Source: Polyangiaceae bacterium (GTDB taxonomy: Bacteria > Myxococcota_A > Polyangia > Polyangiales > Polyangiaceae). From it: a DNA stretch of 64,000 bases. Shown here in pieces: positions 41,183 through 50,312 of the stretch (the stretch's first letter is position 1; the number at the start of each line of letters is the position of its first letter). Position numbers and translations under genes: made by a program. The stretch covers positions 248,001 to 312,000 of the forward strand of contig JACKEA010000003.1 of assembly GCA_020633235.1 (NCBI GenBank), in the 5' to 3' direction. The notes beneath the pieces were generated by a model. That model ran no database searches and was not told the origin of the DNA. It saw only the letters and a list, made by a program, of their open reading frames with translations.

Positions 41183-42532
41183 ATGAACCAACGCGTCACG
41201 ACCCTGTGTCTGTGCGCCGTCTTGACCGCCGTGTCGCCCACGGCGACGGCGGCGGAGCCGGCCGCCCCGACCCCTGCGGCGACGTGTGGACGAGGGCATG
41301 GCAGCGCGATGGCCGAAATTGCCTGCGAAATCCGCCATTCTCTGGATGACTTGCCGCCGGGCGCGCTAGTGGTGGCGGCGCCGTTGCCGGCAGAACCCAG
41401 CGTCAAGAACCCTGCTGGGCTCACCGCGCGGCTTTCCAATGTGGTCGCCGGAGCGCTCGGGGCCCGTGCCAGCGACGAGGCGGCCAAGCTCGCCCGAGCG
41501 CGGACGTTGGCGAGCGATGCCGGCACCCTGGTGCATCTGACGCCCAACCTCTCACATGGCGATTTGCAGGTAGCGGTCGACGTGTATCGAGTGCCGAAGA
41601 GCTTCTGGGATCGCGTACGCGATCCGGAACCGAGTCCCAGTCAACACACGTTCGCACGCCGCAAGCTGGACGCGGAGCTCCGGACCTTCTTGCCGCCGGT
41701 GCCCCTCGTGGCGCAGCACATCGACAAAGCGCCCACCAGCGAGCCGGATCCCGTCGCCGTCGCGTGCGGAGACGCCAACGGGGACGGCGCCCAGGAGATC
41801 GTGTTGGTGGGGCGTCATCGCATTCAGTTGGGTCGCATCCGAAGCGGTCGCTTGCTGTCGTCCACGACCCGCAGTTGGACCGAGCTGTCTCCTCTGTCGC
41901 GAGCGCCGCTCCGAGAGCCGATCGCCAGCGCCGTGATTCGCGAGCCGGGAACCGTCGACGTCGGCCTGAGTGACCGGCTCGATGGCGTGCGCATGCAAGG
42001 CGACCTGGTGCTGACGGGCAAGCTCGGACGCCGGCTGCCTTGGGCGGGCGGCGGTTGTGCCCGCGTCGTGGGGCTGTCCGTGCGGCCGGAGATCGAGGCC
42101 TGCACCGACGGCGACGCCGCGCCCGAGGTGGCCCGCATGGCGGGGCCCGCGGACGCCCTGGCCGGCGCTCGCGTGGTCCAACCGAACGGCTCCACGCGGC
42201 TGATCCGCGCCGAGCGGAGCTTCAACTCCAGCAGCGTGGTGGTGACCGACGACCGCGGCAAGAGCGCCCGCGTAGAAGGCGTCGGCGCACAGCTCGCCGT
42301 GGGCGATCCGGACGGCGACGGCCGACCCGAGATCTTGTGGGGCGCAAACACGCTCACCCCTGGAGGGGACGCTCTGATCGTTAGCACTTGGCAGGACGAC
42401 GGCCGAGTGACGGAGCGCCTGCGCGTCGGGGTACCAACCGGTGTACGCGCCATCGCCGTTTGCGATGCCGAGGACACGGGCATGGCTCCCATCGTGGTGG
42501 CAACCCGAGGCGCGGTGTGGCTCGTACGTTGA
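41183..42532 (+). CDS. Exported FG-GAP/VCBS-like repeat protein
   Basis: A 449-residue protein with a signal peptide (about 1-23, ending ATAAEP). Calcium-binding FG-GAP/VCBS-type loops are visible: GDANGDGAQEIVLVG and GDPDGDGRPEILWG, with a further DAEDTGMAPIVVA. These suggest an integrin-like beta-propeller. The N-terminal 150 residues are helical and unassigned. Its stop overlaps the TTG start of the next gene (TTGA), so the propeller and the solute-binding protein are probably made together. No enzyme motif is seen. Confidence 0.75.
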   Translation: MNQRVTTLCLCAVLTAVSPTATAAEPAAPTPAATCGRGHGSAMAEIACEIRHSLDDLPPGALVVAAPLPAEPSVKNPAGLTARLSNVVAGALGARASDEAAKLARARTLASDAGTLVHLTPNLSHGDLQVAVDVYRVPKSFWDRVRDPEPSPSQHTFARRKLDAELRTFLPPVPLVAQHIDKAPTSEPDPVAVACGDANGDGAQEIVLVGRHRIQLGRIRSGRLLSSTTRSWTELSPLSRAPLREPIASAVIREPGTVDVGLSDRLDGVRMQGDLVLTGKLGRRLPWAGGGCARVVGLSVRPEIEACTDGDAAPEVARMAGPADALAGARVVQPNGSTRLIRAERSFNSSSVVVTDDRGKSARVEGVGAQLAVGDPDGDGRPEILWGANTLTPGGDALIVSTWQDDGRVTERLRVGVPTGVRAIAVCDAEDTGMAPIVVATRGAVWLVR

Positions 42533-43824
42533 CGTTCGGTCGTCGCGCCTGGCTCGCGACGGTGCTGTCGAGCGGAACTGCCCTGGCACTGGGTCGTACG
42601 CCGTACGGAGGGGTGGTGCGCATGAAGGTCCCATGGCCCACGGCAACGCTGGATCCCCACGCCATAGACGACGCGTCCGCCGCCATCTTCGGGGCGGCCG
42701 CCTTCGATCCCCTGTTCGCCCTCGATCCCAACGGCCGGCCGTACCCGGCGCTGGCGGCAGGCCTGCCGGAGCGCGTGGCGTCGGGCCTGCGGGTGACGCT
42801 GCGCCCCAACTTGATGACCGCCCGGGGCCGCGCCCTCGATGCTCGCGACGTGTTGTTCGCGCTGAATCGATCCCGCGCACGAGCCGGCGTTGGAGTGCTC
42901 GAGGCGCTCGGCGCTCCCAGTGGCGACCACGAAGACCCTTTGGCGGTGATCGTGCGGGGCAACGACCCGACGCGCTTGGCAGTGACGCTGGCGAGCCCCG
43001 TGACGGCCATCGTGCCCCGGGGATTCAACGCCGCCGCCCCTGATGGCACGGGCGCCTTCATCGCAGAGACGGGACCTCGCCGCATGCTCCTCAGGCGCAA
43101 CCTGCACGCGGCACGGGGCGCCGCATTCCTGGATCGCATCGAAGTGAGCCTCGCGAGCGACCTGTCGGACGCCCTGCGCGCCTTCGAGGCCAGCGAGACG
43201 GATGCCAGCTGGATCGGAGAGTTCCTCCACCGGCCTCGGCCGGGCGCCGTCAGATTCGCGGCCGGATCCTTTGGCTGGGCCGTGCTCTTCACCGGCGCGG
43301 ACGCAGGCGCCTGGGGCGCCCCGGGAGTGGCGCAGAAGCTGTTGGATTCAGTGCCCTCGTCGCAGCTCGCCCATCTGGGTCTCGAAAGCCTCGGCCGCAG
43401 CTCCGGTGCGGCCTCCGGCTGGGGTGGCGAACCCGCAGAAATCCTGTGCCCGGACGATTCACCGCACCTGGTCGCGATCGCCAAGCAGCTTTCCGCCGTC
43501 CTCGCCCGGCCGGGCCACGAGCTGCGCGCAGCGCCGCGTCCCCGGGCGGAGCTGGACTACCGCAAGCGCGCGCGGCGCTTTTCCTTGATGCTGGGCTTCG
43601 CCCGGCGCGTCGCGCCGGGGCCGAGCGGCGCGCTCTTGTCTCTGCTCACGGCTGCGGACCCCGCGCTGGCAAAGCACCCTCCGCAGTCGTCTCCCAGCGA
43701 CGCACGACGCATCGGCGCCACGCTATCGCTAGGGGTGGTCGGCGAGCTCGCGATTCGGGGAGCCCACACCCCGGGCGTGCGCGGTCTCGACAGTTGGGAC
43801 CTGGGCGCCGTGTGGCGCGGCTGA
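42529..43824 (+). CDS. Tat-type peptide ABC transporter substrate-binding-like protein
   Basis: A 431-residue protein starting at TTG 42529. It opens with a twin-arginine-like signal, TFGRRAWLATVLSSGTALALG. The body resembles family 5 solute-binding proteins: HAIDDASAAIFGAAAFDPLF, a GRPYPALAAGLPERV segment and ARDVLFALNRSRA. The family is usually longer (about 500+), so this one is reduced or divergent. No permease or ATPase gene is adjacent, so uptake may not be its role. It is translationally coupled to the FG-GAP protein. Its last 96 bp overlap the convergent DUF2752 gene. Confidence 0.75.
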   Translation: MTFGRRAWLATVLSSGTALALGRTPYGGVVRMKVPWPTATLDPHAIDDASAAIFGAAAFDPLFALDPNGRPYPALAAGLPERVASGLRVTLRPNLMTARGRALDARDVLFALNRSRARAGVGVLEALGAPSGDHEDPLAVIVRGNDPTRLAVTLASPVTAIVPRGFNAAAPDGTGAFIAETGPRRMLLRRNLHAARGAAFLDRIEVSLASDLSDALRAFEASETDASWIGEFLHRPRPGAVRFAAGSFGWAVLFTGADAGAWGAPGVAQKLLDSVPSSQLAHLGLESLGRSSGAASGWGGEPAEILCPDDSPHLVAIAKQLSAVLARPGHELRAAPRPRAELDYRKRARRFSLMLGFARRVAPGPSGALLSLLTAADPALAKHPPQSSPSDARRIGATLSLGVVGELAIRGAHTPGVRGLDSWDLGAVWRG

Positions 43825-44172
43825 GCGCGCACGGCGAAAGTCCCGCCCCGCGCGCACGCAAGCCACCAAGGTGGCAGCCGCGATGACCCAAAACGCAACG
43901 TACAGCACGGGGCTGCCGCGGTTGTATTCGACTGCCCGACCGAGGTCACCATGACTCAGGGCCGCGAAAGCGCGGGTCATGCCGCAGGTCAGGCACTCGT
44001 GCCCCGTAATGCTCTTGAAGGTGCAGGTGGGCGACAGCACCACGCGACCGCTTTCGATGTCTGCCGGTGTCACGACGAAGCTCAGCGCGAGCGCCGCCGC
44101 GACGAAAAGGAACGCAAGGCCGAAGCCGAGGAGGCGCCCGAGGGCGTCGCTGCTCTGGTACCTGGCGTCCAT
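43729..44172 (-). CDS. DUF2752 membrane protein
   Basis: A 147-residue protein with two to three membrane helices. The family signature, cysteines in CTFKSITGHECLTCGMTRA followed by a conserved small-residue region and an Asn (AVEYNRGSPVL), is present. The C-terminal 40 residues are hydrophilic and extend past the usual family end into the region antisense to the solute-binding gene. Function of DUF2752 is unknown. The divergent phosphoesterase gene starts 40 bp away. Confidence 0.83.
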   Translation of the reverse strand: MDARYQSSDALGRLLGFGLAFLFVAAALALSFVVTPADIESGRVVLSPTCTFKSITGHECLTCGMTRAFAALSHGDLGRAVEYNRGSPVLYVAFWVIAAATLVACVRAGRDFRRARSAAPHGAQVPTVETAHARGVGSPNRELADHP

Positions 44173-44211
44173 CGTTCGGAAGGGTAGCGCACCACGTGGT
44201 AGGCTTCTCGC

Positions 44212-45498
44212 GTGAAACGCGCTTGGTTCCTGGGCCTTTCGCTCGCGCTGGGGGCGTGCAGCGACGACAATTCCGTTTCCCCGAAAACCACCGTGGACGC
44301 GGGCACGACCATGGACGCGGGGAGCGACGCCACTACGGACGGCGGCTGCCCGGGCAACGGCGTGAGCAAACGCCCCTGGGCATTGCACGTGGACGGCACG
44401 TCGGCGCTGCTGCGTTGGGAAGCCTGCCGCCCGGGCGCAGCTTCGAGCGTGACGCTCACGCCGGAGTCGAGCGGCAGCACCCTCGAGTTCGAAAGCACCG
44501 AGACCGAGTTCGTGGTGAACAACACCTATCGCTCGCTGCTCAACCCAGACGCTCCGCCGGACGAGGCGGGCACCTACTACATGCACGAAGCCCAGCTCAC
44601 CGGGCTCGCACCATCGACCTGCTACCACTACGAGGTCGCGACGGCGCCCGAGCACGACGGCCGGCTGTGCACCGCCCGCGCGCCGGGAGAGACTTTCTCC
44701 TTCCTGGCGACCGCGGACACCAATCCGGGGTTGTCCACGACGGTGGCCGATCTATTCGGAGTCATCCAGGGGGAGGACTACGACTTCACCGTCCACGGCG
44801 GAGACATTCAGTACTACGCCTCCGGGTTGGAGACGTGGGCGTACTGGTTTCCGGCGATGGCGCCCATGCTGCGGCACGGGGCCTTCTTGCCGTCCATCGG
44901 CAATCACGAAAACGAAAAGCCGGACGAATACCAACAGTACTTCGCCCGCTTCTTCGGCAACGCCGGCTTCGATGGGACCGACGGTTACTATCGATTTTCG
45001 AGCGGTGGCGTCTGGTTCTTCACGCTGGACACGGAAACGTCGCTCGACGCGAGCTCTCCGCAAGTCGGATGGTTCAAGCAGCAGATCGCCGATGCGGCGG
45101 CCTCACCCGGCTATCGCTTCAGCATCGTCTACTTCCACAAGCCGTTTCTGACGTGCGGCGACACGGGCGACAACGTCGCCGCGCGCAACGTGTTCGAGCC
45201 GCTGTTCGAGCAATATGGCGTATCCTTGATTCTGCAGGGCCACATGCACGGCTACGAGCGCTTCGAGGTGCCTTCTTCGGAGCCGGGAAAGACGCTCACC
45301 TATCTGACCATCGCTGGCGGCGGCGGGTTGCTCGGCGACGTCGACAAGAACATCGATCGTCCAGAGTGCGCGATGCGCGTCGCCTCTGGGAAGTTCTACC
45401 ACTTCGCCTTGTTCGACGTGACGAAGACCGGGATCTCCGCGCGCATCGTCGATCGAGACGGCAAGCTCCAAGACCAATTCGAAAAAGCGCTGCCCTAA
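44212..45498 (+). CDS. Purple-acid-phosphatase-like metallophosphoesterase lipoprotein
   Basis: A 428-residue lipoprotein (lipobox LGACSDD). An N-terminal fibronectin-III-like domain (about 50-160) is followed by a calcineurin-like fold. Metal motifs follow the purple acid phosphatase order: TADTNPG, VHGGDIQYY, SIGNHENE, VYFHKPF and LQGHMHGYER. It ends with a short beta region. It is expected to hydrolyse phosphomonoesters outside the cytoplasm, perhaps for phosphate scavenging; the substrate is unproven. It starts at GTG 44212. The stop overlaps that of the convergent LuxR-type gene. Confidence 0.9.
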   Translation: MKRAWFLGLSLALGACSDDNSVSPKTTVDAGTTMDAGSDATTDGGCPGNGVSKRPWALHVDGTSALLRWEACRPGAASSVTLTPESSGSTLEFESTETEFVVNNTYRSLLNPDAPPDEAGTYYMHEAQLTGLAPSTCYHYEVATAPEHDGRLCTARAPGETFSFLATADTNPGLSTTVADLFGVIQGEDYDFTVHGGDIQYYASGLETWAYWFPAMAPMLRHGAFLPSIGNHENEKPDEYQQYFARFFGNAGFDGTDGYYRFSSGGVWFFTLDTETSLDASSPQVGWFKQQIADAAASPGYRFSIVYFHKPFLTCGDTGDNVAARNVFEPLFEQYGVSLILQGHMHGYERFEVPSSEPGKTLTYLTIAGGGGLLGDVDKNIDRPECAMRVASGKFYHFALFDVTKTGISARIVDRDGKLQDQFEKALP

Positions 45499-46391
45499 AG
45501 CAGCAGCCGACTCAGATCCGCGCGGGAGTCCGCCCCCACCTTGCTCAAGATGTTTCCCAGATGAAAGCGCACGGTCCGAACGGTGATCCCGAGCACGTTG
45601 CCGATCTCTTCCGAGCTGCGCCCCAGCAACACCAGCTCCAGCACTGCGCGCTCGCGCTCCGAAAGCGACGCGTCCCGTGCCAGGAGCGCGATCTTCGCCT
45701 GCAGTAGCTCGGACAACAGGCCGTCGCTCACGGGAAATGCGATCACGCGGATGGTGGAGTCGTCGGCGCGCTCCGCTGTCACCAAGCGATAGGGAGCGGC
45801 CGGGAGCGACAACACCCCGGAGCTCTTGCGCTGCGCCCGCTGCTCGTGAACTGAAAGCGCGGGACATCCAGGACACGGCGCCGGCAAGCCGGCCAAGGCT
45901 TCGTAGCAGCGCACCCCCACCGCCGGCGCGGCCCCCCGCAAGCAGCTCGCCCGCCGCAGCATGCCAAAGTCCTCCCCACCTCCGGAGATCTCGTAGCTCA
46001 CGGGGTTCCGGTGACTGGCGTCGAGCGGGTGGAGCCGCTCGACACTGACGCGTACCAGCTCCCCGGACGCCCCGATGCTCAGGTGCAGGGCGAATCGAGC
46101 GCCGGACAGACTGCGAGCCGACACCTCCACGCGGGTGGAGCTCGACCCCTTGATCCCCCGGAGCGCCTTGCCCACCGCGGAGGGGAGCGCTCGAATTCCG
46201 AACAGCTCCGCCAGGGTGCGGGGTTCGCGCCGGTGTCCCAAGAGCAGGTGGCGCAGGCCGGTTCCGAGATGATGGATGTGGCCGCGAACATCCACCAGGA
46301 CCGCGTGCTCCGAGCGGGACGCACGACTCCGTCTTGGGACGCGATTGGAGGGTGGGCGGGAGGTACGCGGGCGCCGCGTCTTGTTGGCCAT
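45495..46391 (-). CDS. LuxR-type HTH regulator with unknown sensor region
   Basis: A 298-residue regulator. The C-terminal GerE/LuxR helix-turn-helix (about 238-296) is clear: LSERERAVLELVLLGRSSEEIGNVLG, with TVRFHLGNILSKVGA as the recognition part. The N-terminal 220 residues contain a PAS-like patch (VLVDVRGHIHHLGTG) and a cysteine cluster (CLRGAAPAVGVRCYEALAG, then PCPGCPA) that could bind metal or sense redox. It has no receiver domain. The basic first 25 residues may include false start sequence. Targets are unknown. Confidence 0.82.
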   Translation of the reverse strand: MANKTRRPRTSRPPSNRVPRRSRASRSEHAVLVDVRGHIHHLGTGLRHLLLGHRREPRTLAELFGIRALPSAVGKALRGIKGSSSTRVEVSARSLSGARFALHLSIGASGELVRVSVERLHPLDASHRNPVSYEISGGGEDFGMLRRASCLRGAAPAVGVRCYEALAGLPAPCPGCPALSVHEQRAQRKSSGVLSLPAAPYRLVTAERADDSTIRVIAFPVSDGLLSELLQAKIALLARDASLSERERAVLELVLLGRSSEEIGNVLGITVRTVRFHLGNILSKVGADSRADLSRLLL

Positions 46392-46469
46392 TGAATTTGA
46401 CTGCAGGCGAGAGCCCCCTCACCCTGGAGCGACAATCCCGCGCACCCCTGAAGGGGACAACTGGCGCGG

Positions 46470-46958
46470 ATGACAGGCAGTGTGACGCCCGTCACGCACC
46501 CACCGACACCTGGCACATCCGCCAGGCGACAGCCCTGCCGGATGCTGCTCGAATCCCCACCTGGCGGCCCCGTGCAGCTCGTTCCCACCACTCGGATCCT
46601 CGTCGTCGACGACGAAGAGTTGATCTGCTCCGCGTTGCGGCGCCTGCTAATCCCCGCAAGTATCGAATGTGCGACAGATCCAGTCGCCGCGCTGGACTTG
46701 ATCCGGGGGGGGCAGCGCTACGACGCGGTCCTGTGCGACCTGATGATGCCCATCGCATCCGGCCTGGATCTCTATGAGCAAGTCCTGCAAATTGCAGGAA
46801 ATGTCGCTGCGCGCTTCGTGTTCATTACAGGCTCGCCGGACAGCCCCCTCGCCCGCCGCGCCCGCTCCCTCGGGACCCCACCCGTGCTCGAAAAGCCGTT
46901 CGATATCGAGTTGCTGCGGGAGACGCTCCGTCAGCTGCCGGATCGGCTGAACGAGTGA
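46470..46958 (+). CDS. Stand-alone response-regulator receiver protein
   Basis: Up to 162 residues. The receiver domain is complete: acidic pair in ILVVDDEEL, phospho-acceptor Asp in VLCDLMMP, Thr in FITGSP and Lys in LEKPFD. No output domain follows, so it works like CheY/DivK by protein contact, or as a phosphotransfer partner. The start is uncertain: ATG 46470, ATG 46542 and GTG 46572 are in frame; 46542 would leave a short leader before the fold. No histidine kinase is adjacent. It ends 42 bp before gor. Confidence 0.85.
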   Translation: MTGSVTPVTHPPTPGTSARRQPCRMLLESPPGGPVQLVPTTRILVVDDEELICSALRRLLIPASIECATDPVAALDLIRGGQRYDAVLCDLMMPIASGLDLYEQVLQIAGNVAARFVFITGSPDSPLARRARSLGTPPVLEKPFDIELLRETLRQLPDRLNE

Positions 46959-46999
46959 GCAGGCCACAGCGCCCCGTCTGGAGCTATGAGGGGACGACC

Positions 47000-48346
47000 A
47001 TGAGCAAGGTCGACTACCTGGTACTCGGCGGCGGGAGCGGTGGCTTGGCGTCGGCTCGGCGCGCGGCAGCGCACGGAGCGAAGGTCGCTCTCGTGGAACG
47101 GGGCCGTCTCGGAGGCACCTGCGTGAACGTCGGCTGCGTGCCGAAGAAGGTCATGTTCAACGCCGCTTCGCTGGCCGAAGCAGCAGAGGACGCCCGCGGC
47201 TACGGCTTCGACACGCACGCGGGAGAGCTGGACTGGGCCGAGCTGAAGAAACGTCGTGACGCCTACGTGACACGCCTCAACGGGATCTACCGCAAGAACC
47301 TGGAGGTGAGCGGCGTGCAGCTGATCGAGGGACACGCGCGCTTCGCAGGTCCGCGAGCCGTAACGGTGGGCGGCGACACACTGGAGGCCGATCACGTCTT
47401 GATCGCCACCGGCGGAAAGCCTCGCCTCCCGAACATCCCGGGAGCCGACTTGGGCATCACGTCCGACGGCTTCTTCGAGCTGGAACGAAAGCCTCGCCGC
47501 GTGGCCATCGCGGGCGCCGGCTACATCGCCGTGGAGCTGGCGGGGATCTTCAACTCCCTCGGCTCCGAGGTCACGCTTCTCCTGCGTCGGCAGCAGTTCC
47601 TACGTCGCTTCGACGCGCTGCTGCGCGATACGCTGATGGACGAGATGAGCCAAGCGGGCGTGAACATCGTGTCCTGCATTCATCTCGCACAGGTGGAGCG
47701 CGACGCGACGGGTTGCATCGATCTCGTCAGCGACGACGGAACCCGCCATCCCGGCTACGACGCACTGATTTGGGCCATCGGCCGCGATCCGAGCACGGAC
47801 ACTCTCGGCGTGGACGCCGCGGGCATCGCCCTGGATGCTGATGGCCACGTGCAGGTGGACGAGTGGCAAGACACCAACGTGAAGGGGGTCCACGCCGTCG
47901 GAGACGTGACCGGAAAGTGGCAGCTCACGCCGGTGGCGATCGCGGCGGGGCGGCGCCTCGCAGATCGCCTGTTCGGCGGATTGCCGGACGCTCGCCTCGA
48001 GTACGAGAACATCCCCACGGTCGTCTTCAGCCACCCCCCCTTGGGGACCGTGGGGCTCACGGAAGACGAGGCCCGGGAAGCCTACGGGGGGAGCGTGAAG
48101 ACCTACACCACCAGCTTCTCGAACATGTACTTTGCCCTCACCGAGAGGAAGCAGCGTACGGCCATGAAGCTCGTCACCGTCGGACCGAAAGAGAAAGTCG
48201 TCGGCGTCCACGTGATCGGAATGGGCGCCGACGAGATGCTTCAGGGCTTCGCCGTGGCCCTGCGGATGGGGGCGACGAAAGCGGACTTCGACCGAACCGT
48301 CGCCATCCACCCCACCGCCGCGGAGGAGCTGGTCACGCTGCGCTGA
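47000..48346 (+). CDS. gor: Glutathione-disulfide reductase
   Basis: A 448-residue FAD/NADPH flavoenzyme, matching the usual 450 residues. Motifs are the FAD site VLGGGSGGLASARRAA, redox-active GGTCVNVGCVPKK, NADPH site AGAGYIAVELAGIF, second FAD site VHAVGDVTG and the C-terminal catalytic His in IHPTAAEELV. The NADPH loop has LLLRRQQFLRRFD, arginines that favour NADPH. It keeps the thiol pool reduced in the cytoplasm. The start at 47000 has GAGGGG upstream. It is convergent with the SDR gene at 48353 (6-bp gap). Confidence 0.95.
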   Translation: MSKVDYLVLGGGSGGLASARRAAAHGAKVALVERGRLGGTCVNVGCVPKKVMFNAASLAEAAEDARGYGFDTHAGELDWAELKKRRDAYVTRLNGIYRKNLEVSGVQLIEGHARFAGPRAVTVGGDTLEADHVLIATGGKPRLPNIPGADLGITSDGFFELERKPRRVAIAGAGYIAVELAGIFNSLGSEVTLLLRRQQFLRRFDALLRDTLMDEMSQAGVNIVSCIHLAQVERDATGCIDLVSDDGTRHPGYDALIWAIGRDPSTDTLGVDAAGIALDADGHVQVDEWQDTNVKGVHAVGDVTGKWQLTPVAIAAGRRLADRLFGGLPDARLEYENIPTVVFSHPPLGTVGLTEDEAREAYGGSVKTYTTSFSNMYFALTERKQRTAMKLVTVGPKEKVVGVHVIGMGADEMLQGFAVALRMGATKADFDRTVAIHPTAAEELVTLR

Positions 48347-48352
48347 GCGCCT

Positions 48353-49120
48353 TCAGCGCGGCGCCATCCGCAGTGCGCCGTCGAGACGGATCGTCTCGCC
48401 GTTGATCATCGTGTTTTCAGCGATGGTCAGCGCCAGGGCCGCGAACTCCGCCGGCCTTCCCAGGCGCGGAGGAAATGGCACCGTGGCCTCCAGGCTGGCC
48501 CGCGCCTCCGCCGGCAACCCGGCCATCATCGGTGTGTCGAAGATGCCGGGGGCGATGGTCGCCACGCGAATCCCGAACTTCGACAGCTCCCGTGCCACTG
48601 GAAGCGTCATGCCCACCACGCCGGCCTTCGACGCGCTGTAGGCGACCTGTCCGATCTGTCCGTCGAAGGCCGCGATCGAAGCGGTGGTCACGATCACTCC
48701 ACGCTCGCCCTGTTCGTTCGGCTCGTTCTGCATCATCTGCGCGGCACAGAGCCGCACCATGTTGAACATCCCGACCAGGTTCACGTTGATCGTGAGCGCG
48801 AACAGATCCAAGGGAAACGGTCCCTGTTTGCCGACGACCCGTCCGGCCGTGCCGATCCCCGCGCACCCGACGGCGACGTCCAACGTGCCAAAGTCACTGG
48901 TCGCGCGGTCGATTGCCGCCTCGAGGGCCGCCTCGTTGGTGACGTCCGCCTCCACGAAGCGAACCTTGTCCCCGAGCTCCTTCGCGAGCGCCTCCCCCGG
49001 CTCTTTGGCCTTGTCGACGATCACTGCTCGAGCCCCGCGGGCCACGAATGCGCGCACCGTCGCCGCGCCCAGGCCGGAAGCTCCCCCGGTAACGAGTAGG
49101 GTCTTGTCCTTCGGATCCAC
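48353..49120 (-). CDS. 3-hydroxyacyl-CoA dehydrogenase type-2-like SDR
   Basis: A 255-residue short-chain dehydrogenase. It has the cofactor motif TGGASGLGAATVRAF, an Asp for NAD (IVDKAKE), GCAGIGTAG, catalytic Ser in TTASIAAFDG and YSASKAG. The insert FALTINVNLVGMFNMVRL and the C-terminus resemble the HSD17B10/type II 3-hydroxyacyl-CoA dehydrogenases of fatty-acid or branched-chain degradation. The GTG at 49120 has a strong GGAGG upstream. Natural substrate is not certain. Confidence 0.9.
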   Translation of the reverse strand: MDPKDKTLLVTGGASGLGAATVRAFVARGARAVIVDKAKEPGEALAKELGDKVRFVEADVTNEAALEAAIDRATSDFGTLDVAVGCAGIGTAGRVVGKQGPFPLDLFALTINVNLVGMFNMVRLCAAQMMQNEPNEQGERGVIVTTASIAAFDGQIGQVAYSASKAGVVGMTLPVARELSKFGIRVATIAPGIFDTPMMAGLPAEARASLEATVPFPPRLGRPAEFAALALTIAENTMINGETIRLDGALRMAPR

Positions 49121-49197
49121 GTCGCCTCCTGTCCCGCGGCCAATTTCCGCGGGCAGCGACTGTATGCGGGAGGCCCGTCGAGATGCCAGGGCGCCGA

Positions 49198-49470
49198 TCA
49201 GCCGGCGCCGCGCAGCCGCGCAATCCGCGCGGATAGCGCATTGGAAATCGCGCGGCGGGTCTCCTTGCCGGAGCGAGGCGCGAGCAGCAGCCCGAGACCC
49301 GCTCCCGCGAGCACCCCGAGCGCGAAGGCGCCCAGTCCCGGAACCATCACCACGCCGCCCGCGGAAAATCGCGAGACACTCCGCAGTGCTTGCCGCGCAT
49401 CCTCGGCGGTGAGCGTCGCGAGCTTCTGTACGACGACCTTTCCGACTTCGTTGAGAGCAGGCTCGAGCAT
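49198..49470 (-). CDS. YtxH-like small membrane protein
   Basis: A 90-residue protein. A helical N-terminal half is followed by the YtxH-type membrane segment GVLAGAGLGLLLAPRSGKET, with the typical glycine-rich helix and LAPRSGKE boundary, then a basic amphipathic helix. YtxH proteins are often stress-linked; the role here is unknown. It lies 9 bp after the lipoprotein gene on the same strand. Confidence 0.78.
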   Translation of the reverse strand: MLEPALNEVGKVVVQKLATLTAEDARQALRSVSRFSAGGVVMVPGLGAFALGVLAGAGLGLLLAPRSGKETRRAISNALSARIARLRGAG

Positions 49471-49479
49471 GCGTCCACC

Positions 49480-50241
49480 TCAGGGCAGCTTGTCGGGTTT
49501 GGGCACTTCGCCCCCGGAGCGTACGTAGTCTACGATCGCGTTGCTCAAAGCGTCGTCGGCCTTCTCGCACTTCAAGGTGACGCTGCCCATGGTCGCGCCC
49601 TTGCACTCCTTGCGACGCGCTCGATAGGCGGCGTTCACGGGCTCCGACTCGCGGAGCTTCTCCTGAATGCCATCGCCCAAGAAGCGCCACTCCACGTGCG
49701 AGTTCTTGGGCTTCGGCGGTACGCTGAGAGTCAGCTCTTCCTTCGCCAACGTCACGCAGGAGCCGTTCCAGCGCAGGGCGTCGTAGCCTCCGGAGCCGCT
49801 CACCTGCATGCCGTTCGGGTCTCCGCCACGCTCGAGCAACACGAGCACCTCTTCGTCGAAGGCCAGCTCACTGGAGTCCGACGCACCTCCGGAGGCATTC
49901 CACGCCTTCGTCTTGCGGGTGAGATAGCCACGAGTCCAGGGCGATCCCTTGCGAAACATGGCCAGGGCCACGCCGGGGTAGCTGTCTTGGCACACCTTCT
50001 GAGCGAAGCTCCTGGGAGGAACGCATAGCCCCGAGCCGGACTTGGCGCACTTTTCGGGCAGCGCGCCGGTTGGGGTTTCTTCGGCATCTTCCCCGGTTTC
50101 CGACTCCCCGGAGCTGGCCTTGGCGGCCGCCGGGGCGGGCTCGGACGGAGCGCCCTCGGTCGGGGCCTTGGGCGCGGTGGCGCTGCCGCCACAACCGACC
50201 ATCGTCCAGGTGCTCAACATGACGACTGAAAGCGCTCGCAT
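49480..50241 (-). CDS. Lipoprotein of unknown function
   Basis: A 253-residue protein with a lipobox TMVGCGG and an Ala/Pro/Glu-rich tether (about 20-60). The globular part has four or more cysteines (KCAKSG, GLCVPP, KVCQDS, GSCVTL, KECKGA, LKCEK), probably in disulfides. The pattern KVCQDSYPGVALAMFRKGSP with WTRGYL recurs to my eye in myxobacterial lipoproteins, but I cannot name the family. It is located 72 bp downstream of glmS on the same strand. Confidence 0.7.
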   Translation of the reverse strand: MRALSVVMLSTWTMVGCGGSATAPKAPTEGAPSEPAPAAAKASSGESETGEDAEETPTGALPEKCAKSGSGLCVPPRSFAQKVCQDSYPGVALAMFRKGSPWTRGYLTRKTKAWNASGGASDSSELAFDEEVLVLLERGGDPNGMQVSGSGGYDALRWNGSCVTLAKEELTLSVPPKPKNSHVEWRFLGDGIQEKLRESEPVNAAYRARRKECKGATMGSVTLKCEKADDALSNAIVDYVRSGGEVPKPDKLP

Positions 50242-50312
50242 CGAGCTAATCCATCCGACGGCGACTACGCTGTCAAGCGCGCCAACGACGCGGCACTATT
50301 TCAATCAGGCCG

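Noticed and set aside
41104..41184. ATG at 41184 as start of the beta-barrel gene
   Set aside because: It would overlap the divergent start codon at 41183 and leave no promoter; the signal peptide begins at the TTG at 41103, and a TATGAT box lies in between.
46501..46530. Sigma-54 promoter at TGGCACATCC before the receiver gene
   Set aside because: The -24 half is present but no TTGC-type -12 element follows at the right spacing.
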